A stretch of DNA of 64,000 bases from the NCBI GenBank assembly GCA_002479255.1, contig DLMJ01000049.1, positions 109,586-173,585 on the forward strand. The letters run 5' to 3'. The position numbers were made by a program, and so were the translations under genes. Position 1 is the first letter of the stretch. The number at the start of each line of letters is the position of its first letter. Shown piece by piece: positions 48,977 through 56,511 of this stretch. The notes beneath the pieces were generated by a model, which was not told the origin of the DNA, did no database searches, and was given only the letters and a program-made list of their open reading frames with translations. This stretch comes from Candidatus Binatus soli. Lineage in GTDB: Bacteria > Desulfobacterota > Binatia > Binatales > Binataceae.

Positions 48977-51433
48977 GTGAACCCACCGATGGCGGAACAT
49001 CCAAGCGAAGGTCCCCGGCGCCGTCAGTATCGTTCGCCGCGCGCGCGCAGACGCGCGGTGGTCGGACTCGTGGTCGCGTTCATTTTTGTGGCCGTGATGA
49101 CGGGGTTGTTCTACCAAGCGACCCAGAGCGGGCTCGCGCCGGAGTCGGGCGTCGTCCATCTCGCCGGGCTGACTGCGCCGGTCAAGGTGATTCGCGACAC
49201 GGCCGGCGTGCCGCATATCTATGCACAGAACCGGCTCGACCTCGCGCGGGCGCTGGGCTACACGCAGGCGCAGGACAGGCTGTTCCAGCTCGAGATGCGC
49301 CGGCGGCTGGCCGAGGGCGGTCTGGCCGAAGTGTTTGGCGCCGACCTGGTCGAAAGCGATTATGTCTATCGGCTGTTCGATCCTGAGAAATTCGCACGCG
49401 ACAGTGTCGCGACCTATCCGCCCGAGATGCGCGCGCAAGTGGACGCGTTCGTCGGCGGAATCAACGCATATATCGACGGCCATCAGGACAGTCTGGAGCC
49501 CGCGTTTCGGCTGCTCGGCATCAAGCCGGCGCATTACACGGCCGAAGACCTCGAAGCAGGCGCGCTGACGATTGCGATGCTGCTCGGTTACAACGCGACC
49601 GAGGAGTCGGTGTATATCAACCTCGCGCCGAAGATGGCGCCGAGCGAGATCGCTGCGCTGATGCCGGTGTATCCGTCGCTGCCGCTGGAGGCGCCGCCGC
49701 CCGAGACAACCGCGCTGTTCGGCGGCGCAAAGCTGTCGTTCCATCTCACGCCCGGCTTCGCGCGCATCGGGCATATGGGCATCCCCGCGAGCAATAACTG
49801 GGTGGTCGATGGCACCAAGTCGATGTCCGGCAAGCCGATGCTCGCGAGCGACCCGCATCTGCCGCAATCGATCCCGTCGATTTGGTACGAGGCGGTGCTG
49901 GTCACTCCCGACGGCTTCACGTCGGGCGCGCTCGCGGCGGGTTCCCCGGCAGTCGCGATCGGCACCAACGGGCATGTCGCGTGGGGCGTGACGAGCGTGT
50001 GCGCGGATGTGATGGATCTCAGCCTCGAGCATCTCTCGGCCGACGGGATGAATTACGAGTTTCAGGGAAAATGGCTTCCGCTGGAGCGGCGCGACGTGAC
50101 GATTCACGTCAGAGACGCGAGCGACGTGACGCGGACGATCCTTTCGACGCGGCACGGCCCTATAGTCAGCGACGTGCTTGCGCGCGAGGACAACCCGCTG
50201 AGCGGCGTCAAGATGCGGGGGAATTACGCGCTGTCCTTGCGATTTGCGGGACTGACTCCCGGGCCGTCGGCAGCGTTTGGATTCGGCTCGGCCACCGCGC
50301 GCACGGGAAAGGAGCTGGTCGAATCCTATCGCACCTTCACGACGACGCCGCTCAATCTCGTTTGGGGCGATGATTCGGGAAATATCGGATGGCATATCGT
50401 TGGCGCGATACCGAATCGCACCGGCTTCGACGGCAAATACCCGACCGCGGGATTCACGGGAAATTTCGAATGGAACGGAATGATCCCGTTCGACAGTTTG
50501 CCGCATATCGAGAATCCGCCCTCGCATTTCATCGTCACTGCGAACAATCGCCTGGCCGACGTACCCTGGAATGGAAGTTGGGTCGCGCCGTGGCGCTTCG
50601 ATCGTATCTCGGACCTGATCCGCGCGGGCGACAAGATGACGGCGGACCATTTCAAATCGATCCAGCGCGACCGCGTATCGATCTTCGCGCTCAAGCTGCG
50701 CGACGCGCTCGTACAGGCCGGCGACGGCGACGACGAAGACGTGCGGTGGGCGCTTGGCGAAATCCGCGGATGGGACGGTGCAATGACGGCGAACAGCAGG
50801 CCTGCCGCGATTGTCGCGGCGACCGAAGTGACGATGGCGAGGCGCGTATTTAAGCCTCTTCTCGGCGACGATTACAAATCGTTCATGCTGCTCGAGGACA
50901 CCGGAACATATCCGGCGAGCGAAGACATAATCGTACGACCCGCAAGTGCGCTGTGGCCGCGAGGAGCCGGCGGCGCGAGCGCGACGCTGCGCGCGAGTCT
51001 GAAGGACTCGCTCGCGCTGCTGGCTTCCCGGCTCGGCAACGATCGCGACAAGTGGCGATGGGGCGCGTTGACGACGATCGAATTTACGCATCCGCTGGGC
51101 GAGCGCGGCGGCGTGCTCGGATGGTACTTCAACCGCGGGCCATACCAGACCGAAGGCGGACGGCATACGGTCAACAACTCGTGGTTCGATTTGGGCGATG
51201 CGCCGGATCAATTCAAGGTCACGCAGATTTCGTCGTACCGGTTCATCGCCGACCTTGCCGACCCCGAAGGCGCGCTCGGAATGAATCACAGCGGCGAATC
51301 GGATCACCCGGCGGCGCGTCACTACGACGATATGATCGGCCCCTGGAGCCGCGGCGAGTATCATGCACTCGACCCGAGTTATAGCCGCGCGCAGTCGTCG
51401 GCCGAGGCGGAATTGGATCTGGTGCCGCGCTAG
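48977..51433 (+). CDS. Penicillin acylase family N-terminal-nucleophile hydrolase
   Basis: An 818-residue Ntn hydrolase (penicillin G acylase / acyl-homoserine-lactone acylase superfamily). A membrane helix at about 29-47 anchors or exports it. The alpha chain covers about 50-271 (RDTAGVPHIYAQNRLDLARALGY), then autocatalytic cleavage is expected at Ala271-Ser272 in GIPASNNWVVDG, with Ser272 as the new N-terminal nucleophile of the beta chain; DPHLPQSIPSIWYE and FIVTANNRLADVPW are the matching substrate-side motifs. Substrate (acyl-amino acids, AHLs, beta-lactams) cannot be told. GTG start at 48977; ATG at 48989 is possible. Confidence 0.92.
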   Translation: MNPPMAEHPSEGPRRRQYRSPRARRRAVVGLVVAFIFVAVMTGLFYQATQSGLAPESGVVHLAGLTAPVKVIRDTAGVPHIYAQNRLDLARALGYTQAQDRLFQLEMRRRLAEGGLAEVFGADLVESDYVYRLFDPEKFARDSVATYPPEMRAQVDAFVGGINAYIDGHQDSLEPAFRLLGIKPAHYTAEDLEAGALTIAMLLGYNATEESVYINLAPKMAPSEIAALMPVYPSLPLEAPPPETTALFGGAKLSFHLTPGFARIGHMGIPASNNWVVDGTKSMSGKPMLASDPHLPQSIPSIWYEAVLVTPDGFTSGALAAGSPAVAIGTNGHVAWGVTSVCADVMDLSLEHLSADGMNYEFQGKWLPLERRDVTIHVRDASDVTRTILSTRHGPIVSDVLAREDNPLSGVKMRGNYALSLRFAGLTPGPSAAFGFGSATARTGKELVESYRTFTTTPLNLVWGDDSGNIGWHIVGAIPNRTGFDGKYPTAGFTGNFEWNGMIPFDSLPHIENPPSHFIVTANNRLADVPWNGSWVAPWRFDRISDLIRAGDKMTADHFKSIQRDRVSIFALKLRDALVQAGDGDDEDVRWALGEIRGWDGAMTANSRPAAIVAATEVTMARRVFKPLLGDDYKSFMLLEDTGTYPASEDIIVRPASALWPRGAGGASATLRASLKDSLALLASRLGNDRDKWRWGALTTIEFTHPLGERGGVLGWYFNRGPYQTEGGRHTVNNSWFDLGDAPDQFKVTQISSYRFIADLADPEGALGMNHSGESDHPAARHYDDMIGPWSRGEYHALDPSYSRAQSSAEAELDLVPR

Positions 51434-51526
51434 TTGCGTTTTCAGTTTGCGTCGCGCGCCGGACTGATCAAAGTTGCAATGTGAAACGGACGCTTCGGTT
51501 CGACTAAATCATACAAGGAGTCGCGG

Positions 51527-52246
51527 ATGATCGACGTATATTTCTGGCCAACGCCCAACGGCTACAAGATCACGTGGATGCTCGAGGAAGTCGGCCTCAA
51601 GTACAATGTGATCCCGGTCAATATCGGTACGGGCGATCAGTTCAAGCCCGAGTTCCTGAAAATCAGCCCGAACAACAAAATGCCCGCGATCACCGATCCC
51701 GACGGTCCAGATGGAAAACCGATTTCGATTTTCGAGTCGGGCGCGATTCTGATGTACCTGGCCGAGAAGACCGGCAAGCTGATGCCGTCGGACACGCGCG
51801 GAAAGTACAACGTGATTGAGTGGCTGATGTTTCAGATGGCGAGCGTCGGCCCGATGCTCGGCCAGGCGCATCACTTCCGCCGCTACGCGCCCGAGAAACT
51901 CGAGTACGCGATCAACCGCTACACCAACGAAGCAAAGCGCATTTACGGAGTGATCGACAAGCGGCTGGGCGAAGCGAAGTACCTGGCGGGCGATTACTCG
52001 ATCGCCGATATCGCGACCTACCCGTGGCTGGTGCCGCATTCGATGCAGGGACAGAACCTCGAAGATTTTCCGAACCTGAAGAAATGGTACGACGAGCTGC
52101 GCGCGCGGCCCGCGACCCAGCGCGGGTTTGCCGTGATGAGCGAGGTTGTCGAAAGGATGCGCGCGGCGGCGGCGGCGAATCAACCGGCCCATGACCAGAA
52201 ATCGTGGGAGATACTGTTCGGCAACAAACAGTTCGAGAAGCGCTGA
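51527..52246 (+). CDS. Glutathione S-transferase, YfcG/YghU-like
   Basis: A 239-residue GST: thioredoxin-like N-domain (MIDVYFWPTPNGYKITWML, NNKMPAITDPDG, FESGAILMYLAEKTG, with the ESxAI element that binds glutathione) and a helical C-domain with DYSIADIATYPWLVPH. The Asn/Pro-rich start (PTPNGYK) is that of YfcG/YghU disulfide-bond reductases rather than classical transferases. GGAG 8 bases before the ATG. No obvious operon. Confidence 0.93.
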   Translation: MIDVYFWPTPNGYKITWMLEEVGLKYNVIPVNIGTGDQFKPEFLKISPNNKMPAITDPDGPDGKPISIFESGAILMYLAEKTGKLMPSDTRGKYNVIEWLMFQMASVGPMLGQAHHFRRYAPEKLEYAINRYTNEAKRIYGVIDKRLGEAKYLAGDYSIADIATYPWLVPHSMQGQNLEDFPNLKKWYDELRARPATQRGFAVMSEVVERMRAAAAANQPAHDQKSWEILFGNKQFEKR

Positions 52247-52261
52247 AGACGACGCGCTTAG

Positions 52262-53185
52262 CTAGCTGCGCGGCTTCGGGGCGCCGTCGAGCAATCGCAA
52301 AAGCGCATAGACGGTTTCGACCGCGGGAACGCTCAGGCCGTGGCGGCGCGCCGCGCGCACGACGGCGCCGCTGAGCGCCTCATATTCCAGCGCTTTGCCG
52401 CGCTCGAGGTCCTGCTGGGTCGAGGTCTTGAGCGCGCGCAAGTTCTTCTGCGAGTGAGCGATGTACGCGTCGATGCGGTCGTCGGAAATCAGCGCGCCCT
52501 CGGCGCGCGCAACCTCGACAATCTCCCGCATCAGCGTGCGCAGGAGTTTCAGGCCTTCGGGGTCATCGAGAATTTCCCCGACGCGCCGGCGGGTCAGCGT
52601 CGTCACGGTGTTGAGCGCGCCATTCCAGACGAGCTTGTCCCATCGCGCAGTCATGATGTCGGCCGAGGTCTGGCCGAGAATCCCCGCGCGTCGAAACACG
52701 TCGGCGATCGCCCTGACACGATCCGTCTCGCGGCCGTCGAGTTCGCCGAAGTCGATGTCGCCGGTGCTCAGATGAACAATTTTGCCCGGCGCGACCATCT
52801 CGACTCCCACGCGCGCGTTCCCGCCCATGACTGCCTCACGGCCGAAGATCCCGGCGAGCCTTGCCTCATTCTCGACGCCGTTCTGAAGCGTCAGAATCGC
52901 GCCGCCCGGCTTGAGGCATCCTGACACAGCATCGGCGGCGGCGTCGGTGTCGTAGGCCTTCACGCAGAACAAAATCAGATCGTACGGTGCGAAGTCGCGC
53001 GGCTTGTCAGTCGCTACGACATCGATTCGTAAATCGCCGCGAATACTCGTGATGTCGAGGCCGCGCTCGCGAATCGCGCGCAAATTTTCGCCGCGTGCAC
53101 ACAATACGACGTCCTCGCCAGACGCCCGCAGCCGCGCACCGAAGTAGGATCCGACCGCGCCCGCGCCCATTACCAGAATTTTCAT
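52262..53185 (-). CDS. panE: 2-dehydropantoate 2-reductase
   Basis: A 307-residue NADPH-dependent reductase that makes pantoate for CoA. ILVMGAGAVGSYFGARL is the dinucleotide motif, LTLQNGVENE the conserved middle, RWDKLVWNGALNTVTTL contains the catalytic lysine and substrate-binding Asn. With coaD and coaE elsewhere in the window, several CoA steps lie nearby, though not as an operon. Upstream of its start stands an 8-bp repeat tract. Confidence 0.92.
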   Translation of the reverse strand: MKILVMGAGAVGSYFGARLRASGEDVVLCARGENLRAIRERGLDITSIRGDLRIDVVATDKPRDFAPYDLILFCVKAYDTDAAADAVSGCLKPGGAILTLQNGVENEARLAGIFGREAVMGGNARVGVEMVAPGKIVHLSTGDIDFGELDGRETDRVRAIADVFRRAGILGQTSADIMTARWDKLVWNGALNTVTTLTRRRVGEILDDPEGLKLLRTLMREIVEVARAEGALISDDRIDAYIAHSQKNLRALKTSTQQDLERGKALEYEALSGAVVRAARRHGLSVPAVETVYALLRLLDGAPKPRS

Positions 53186-53218
53186 GGCACAGTGCGGTTC
53201 CGATTTCTTTTCCGAGTA

Positions 53219-53255
53219 ATCACTTTTTCACTTTTCACTTTTTCACTTTTCACTG
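53219..53255. repeat. GTGAA-type 8-bp tandem repeat, locus C
   Basis: Read on the minus strand as GTGAAAA / GTGAAAAA alternating units, five in a row, 34 bases upstream of the panE ATG. Same unit as 1769 and 25101. Confidence 0.7.
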
Positions 53256-53309
53256 CCTATCGTAGCGCCGCCGCGATCTGTTGTAATCAGCTATTCAACC
53301 GGGGTCGCG

Positions 53310-54086
53310 ATGGAATCGGCGAGCGATACGAGTCTTCCAAGTGCGCGCGAGTTGCTGTTCGAAGCCGTGCTGGCAGCCGCGACGCTCACACTGTGGCCGA
53401 TCCTCGACGAAAGATCGCAGGGCAACGCCGCGCAGCGCTCGCGCGCGATGGTCTATTTCCCGATTGTCGGATTCATCCTCGGCGTAATTCTCGCAATTGC
53501 CGATCGAACCGCCGGCTTGGTATCCGGACCGGTCGGACGCTCGTTCGTCGTGCTGATCGCAGGAGCGGGGCTGTCGCTGGGGCTGGCAAATCGCGGAGTC
53601 GCTGACACGGTCGAGGTGATTCGGCGGGGCGCACGGCCAGCCTCGACCGGACTGGCGCGAATCGGACCGGTCGGTGCGGGCGCATCGATCGTAGCGTTCG
53701 CATTCGAGGTTTGGTGCTTGTCGCGAATCACCGACGACGCGGGACGGGCGGCGGCGATCGTGATGGCGATGATGCTGTCGCGATGGGCGATCATTCCGAT
53801 CGGCTACGGGCTGAAACCGCTGGAGCATTGGGGCCTCGGCATCCCGTATGAAGGCGGCATCTCGTTTCGCGAGTTCGCCGTCTCCAGCGCGGTCGCTCTA
53901 GGACTCACGATGGGGCTGTATCAAAACGTCGGGCTGGCGGTGATCGTCGCGCTGGCGCTGACCATTCTTGCGATGCGTCTGATGCTCAGCCGCCGCATGG
54001 GCGGGGCCTCGGGCTATACGCTGGCGGGAGGATGTGCGCTGGTCGAAGTCGTTACGTTCGCGGTGCTGGCGGCGCTTCGTGCCTAA
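53310..54086 (+). CDS. CobS-like membrane protein with altered active-site motif
   Basis: A 258-residue protein with about six hydrophobic segments that aligns along its length with CobS (adenosylcobinamide-GDP ribazoletransferase): YFPIVGFILGVILAI for the first motif, ARIGPVGAGASIV for the SRLG segment, SRWAIIPIGYGL and RRMGGASGYTLAGG for the RTLGGQTGDTLGA end. Yet GGFHLDGLADTCDG reads GLANRGVADTVEV and the GDT aspartate is tyrosine, so two catalytic or metal-binding acidic sites are lost. Other cob genes are absent. Probably a diverged, maybe non-cobalamin, transferase or a non-functional copy. Its end overlaps coaE by 4 bases. Confidence 0.6.
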   Translation: MESASDTSLPSARELLFEAVLAAATLTLWPILDERSQGNAAQRSRAMVYFPIVGFILGVILAIADRTAGLVSGPVGRSFVVLIAGAGLSLGLANRGVADTVEVIRRGARPASTGLARIGPVGAGASIVAFAFEVWCLSRITDDAGRAAAIVMAMMLSRWAIIPIGYGLKPLEHWGLGIPYEGGISFREFAVSSAVALGLTMGLYQNVGLAVIVALALTILAMRLMLSRRMGGASGYTLAGGCALVEVVTFAVLAALRA

Positions 54087-54688
54087 CCGTTTCGCTTGAG
54101 CGCATCGGACCACGCCGATTTCAGCAGGTCGCGCAACTCGTCGAGCGATCCATTGTTCTCGATCACGAGGCTGGCATGCTTCGCGCGTTGCTCGTCGGGC
54201 AACTGCGCGCGGATTCGCGCCTCGGTTTCAGCCGGTTTCAGCCCGCGTTGGCGCTCGATTCGGCCAACCACTTGCTCGCGCGAGGCGCGCACCAGCCAGA
54301 TTTCGTCAAACAGCGGTTGCCAATTTGCTTCGATCAGAATCGCAGCCTCGACAACGATCGGCATCTTCACGCCGCTCGCGCGCAATTCGGCGACGTTGCG
54401 GCGGATGCTCTCGGACGTGGCGGGCCATACGATCGACGTCAGCCTGTCCAGTTGTTCGGGATTTCCAAACACGATGGAACCGAGTTTCTTGCGATCGATT
54501 GTGCGATCGGGAGCAACAATATCCGCGCCGAAGGCCGCGACGACTGCGTCGTAGGCGGGACCGCCGGGAGCGTAAGTGGTGTGCGCGATTTTGTCGGCGT
54601 CGAGAATCGGCGCACCGAATTCGCCGAGGATCCCCGCGACGGTGCTCTTGCCCGAACCGATTCCACCAGTGAGACCAATTGTAAGCAT
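54083..54688 (-). CDS. coaE: Dephospho-CoA kinase
   Basis: A 201-residue P-loop kinase that phosphorylates the ribose 3'-OH of dephospho-CoA, the last CoA step. GLTGGIGSGKSTVAGIL is the Walker A region; FGAPILDADKIAHTTY carries the catalytic aspartate; VEAAILIEANWQPLFDEIWLV is the conserved core with the lid LVRASREQVVGRI. Convergent 3' overlap with the CobS-like gene. Confidence 0.95.
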   Translation of the reverse strand: MLTIGLTGGIGSGKSTVAGILGEFGAPILDADKIAHTTYAPGGPAYDAVVAAFGADIVAPDRTIDRKKLGSIVFGNPEQLDRLTSIVWPATSESIRRNVAELRASGVKMPIVVEAAILIEANWQPLFDEIWLVRASREQVVGRIERQRGLKPAETEARIRAQLPDEQRAKHASLVIENNGSLDELRDLLKSAWSDALKRNG

Positions 54689-54732
54689 CTATCTTCCCGC
54701 CAAATGCGCGCAGCGCCAAGCGCCGTGAATCT

Positions 54733-56511
54733 TTAGCCGGCGGCTTCGCGGCTCCACGCCTGAATGTTGTAGAGGTAGCTGAAGAAGCCGCCTCGAGCCA
54801 GTAACTCGTTGAACGATCCCTGCTCGGCAATTACGCCATCGCGCAGCACGAGTATTCGATCGGCGTTCTGAACCGTCGAGAGCCGGTGCGCAATCACCAG
54901 CGTGGTCCGTCCCCGCATCGCCTCGCGCACGGCGGCGAGCACCATCGATTCGGTTTCAGAATCCAGCGCGCTGGTCGGTTCATCCATGATCAGAATCGGA
55001 GCGTCCTTCAGCAACGCGCGCGCGATCGTGACGCGCTGCGCCTCCCCTTCGGAAAGACTGTGTCCGCCCTGCCCCAACACTTCGTTCAGGCCGTCCGGCA
55101 ACTTGGCGAGCACGGGTCCGAGCCGCGCCATTTCGATCGCGCGGAGCACTTTCGCGTCGTCAACCGCCGGCTTCCCGAACGCGACGTTGACGCGCAAAGT
55201 ATCGCCGAGCACGAGCGGCGGCTGCAGGACCATCGCGATGTTGCTGCGGATCGAATCGAGGGTGAGGTATCGGGTATCGTTGCCGTCAATCTTGATCACG
55301 CCCTGCTGGGGTTCGTAAAAACGCGCGAGCAGACTGGCCATCGTGGTTTTTCCGGAGCCGCTCGGACCGACGATCGCGATGGTCTCGCCTGGCGCAGCCT
55401 TGAAGCTGATCCCCTTGAGCACGGTTCGGCCCGGATCGTAGCCGAACACGACATTGTCGAATTCGATCTCGCCACGCGAGCGGCCAAGCGTCTGCGCGCC
55501 CGCACGGTCCTTGATTTCAGGATCGATTGCGAGCAACTCGAGGCATCGCCTGAGTCCCGCCTTCGCGCCTTCGATCTGTCCGTAGGTTTGCGAAATCTGG
55601 TTCACCGGCGCGTAGAGCGAGGCGAGGTAAGTCGTAAAAACGATCAGGTCACCGATGGTGAGCCGCCCATCAAGGACGTGCTGCGCGCCGAGGTAAATCA
55701 CGATCGCCGTGCCGCACGCGATCAACACGCCGACCGCGCCGGCGTAAATCGTTTGCAGGGTGTACAGACGCAGGGTCGCCTCCAGACTTTCGCTGCTCGA
55801 TTCGACGAACTCGCGGTACGACTCGCCCTCTCGCGTGAAGGCCTGCACGACGTGAATCGCGGCGAGCGCGCTCTGCGCGACGGTGAACAGACGGCTCTCC
55901 TTGATTCGCGCGCCGCCCGCGATCGCGTCGATTCGACCGCTGATCGACATGATCAGCAGAATCAGGAGCGGTATGATCGCGAGCGCCACGAGCGTCAGCG
56001 TCGCGTCCATCCTGATCATCACGACGAACATCCCACCCAGCAGAATCAGCGACGACAACACCGGGAAGAATCCATTCATGGCGATCGTTTGAATCGAGTA
56101 GGTGTCGTAGGTGATGCGCACCATCAAGTCGCCGACTTCGCGCCGGCGATGAAATGACAGCGAAAGGCGCTGCAAATGATCGAACAGGCGCGCGCGCAAC
56201 TCGTTGACCATCCGCTGGCCGATCGAAACGGTGACGTAATTCGTCATGACGTTGAGCAGGCCGAGCAGCGCGTACAAGATGACGAGGCTGATGCACGCGG
56301 CTGCCAGAAGCTCGCCGCGCGGCATCGGCGCAATCCATTTGCTCACCAACGGCGCGCCACGCAGCACATTGTCGATTACAATCTTGAGCGGCCACGGCTT
56401 GAGCACCTCGGTCGCCGAGGCAAGCAGCACACCGCCGATTGCGATCGCGAGACGGCCCAGATGCGGGCGCATCCTGCGAATAACGTGGCCGTAAAGTTCC
56501 AGCGTGCGCAT
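54733..56511 (-). CDS. ABC exporter with fused membrane and ATPase domains (MsbA-like)
   Basis: A 592-residue half-exporter: six transmembrane helices (about 20-310), then the ATPase with Walker A VGPSGSGKTTM (382-389), Q-loop, and Walker B LIMDEPTSALD. The signature reads LSEGEAQRV instead of LSGGQ, a variant known in some exporters. It functions as a homo- or heterodimer, flipping lipids, oligosaccharides or drugs. The glycosyltransferase fusion gene lies directly upstream with a single-base gap, so both are one transcript and the pair may make and export a saccharide. Confidence 0.93.
   Translation of the reverse strand: MRTLELYGHVIRRMRPHLGRLAIAIGGVLLASATEVLKPWPLKIVIDNVLRGAPLVSKWIAPMPRGELLAAACISLVILYALLGLLNVMTNYVTVSIGQRMVNELRARLFDHLQRLSLSFHRRREVGDLMVRITYDTYSIQTIAMNGFFPVLSSLILLGGMFVVMIRMDATLTLVALAIIPLLILLIMSISGRIDAIAGGARIKESRLFTVAQSALAAIHVVQAFTREGESYREFVESSSESLEATLRLYTLQTIYAGAVGVLIACGTAIVIYLGAQHVLDGRLTIGDLIVFTTYLASLYAPVNQISQTYGQIEGAKAGLRRCLELLAIDPEIKDRAGAQTLGRSRGEIEFDNVVFGYDPGRTVLKGISFKAAPGETIAIVGPSGSGKTTMASLLARFYEPQQGVIKIDGNDTRYLTLDSIRSNIAMVLQPPLVLGDTLRVNVAFGKPAVDDAKVLRAIEMARLGPVLAKLPDGLNEVLGQGGHSLSEGEAQRVTIARALLKDAPILIMDEPTSALDSETESMVLAAVREAMRGRTTLVIAHRLSTVQNADRILVLRDGVIAEQGSFNELLARGGFFSYLYNIQAWSREAAG

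Noticed and set aside
48392..51364. 990-codon open frame on the minus strand
   Set aside because: It lies antisense to prfB and the penicillin acylase gene, both with clear families. Long antisense frames are normal in GC-rich DNA and the protein has no recognisable domain.
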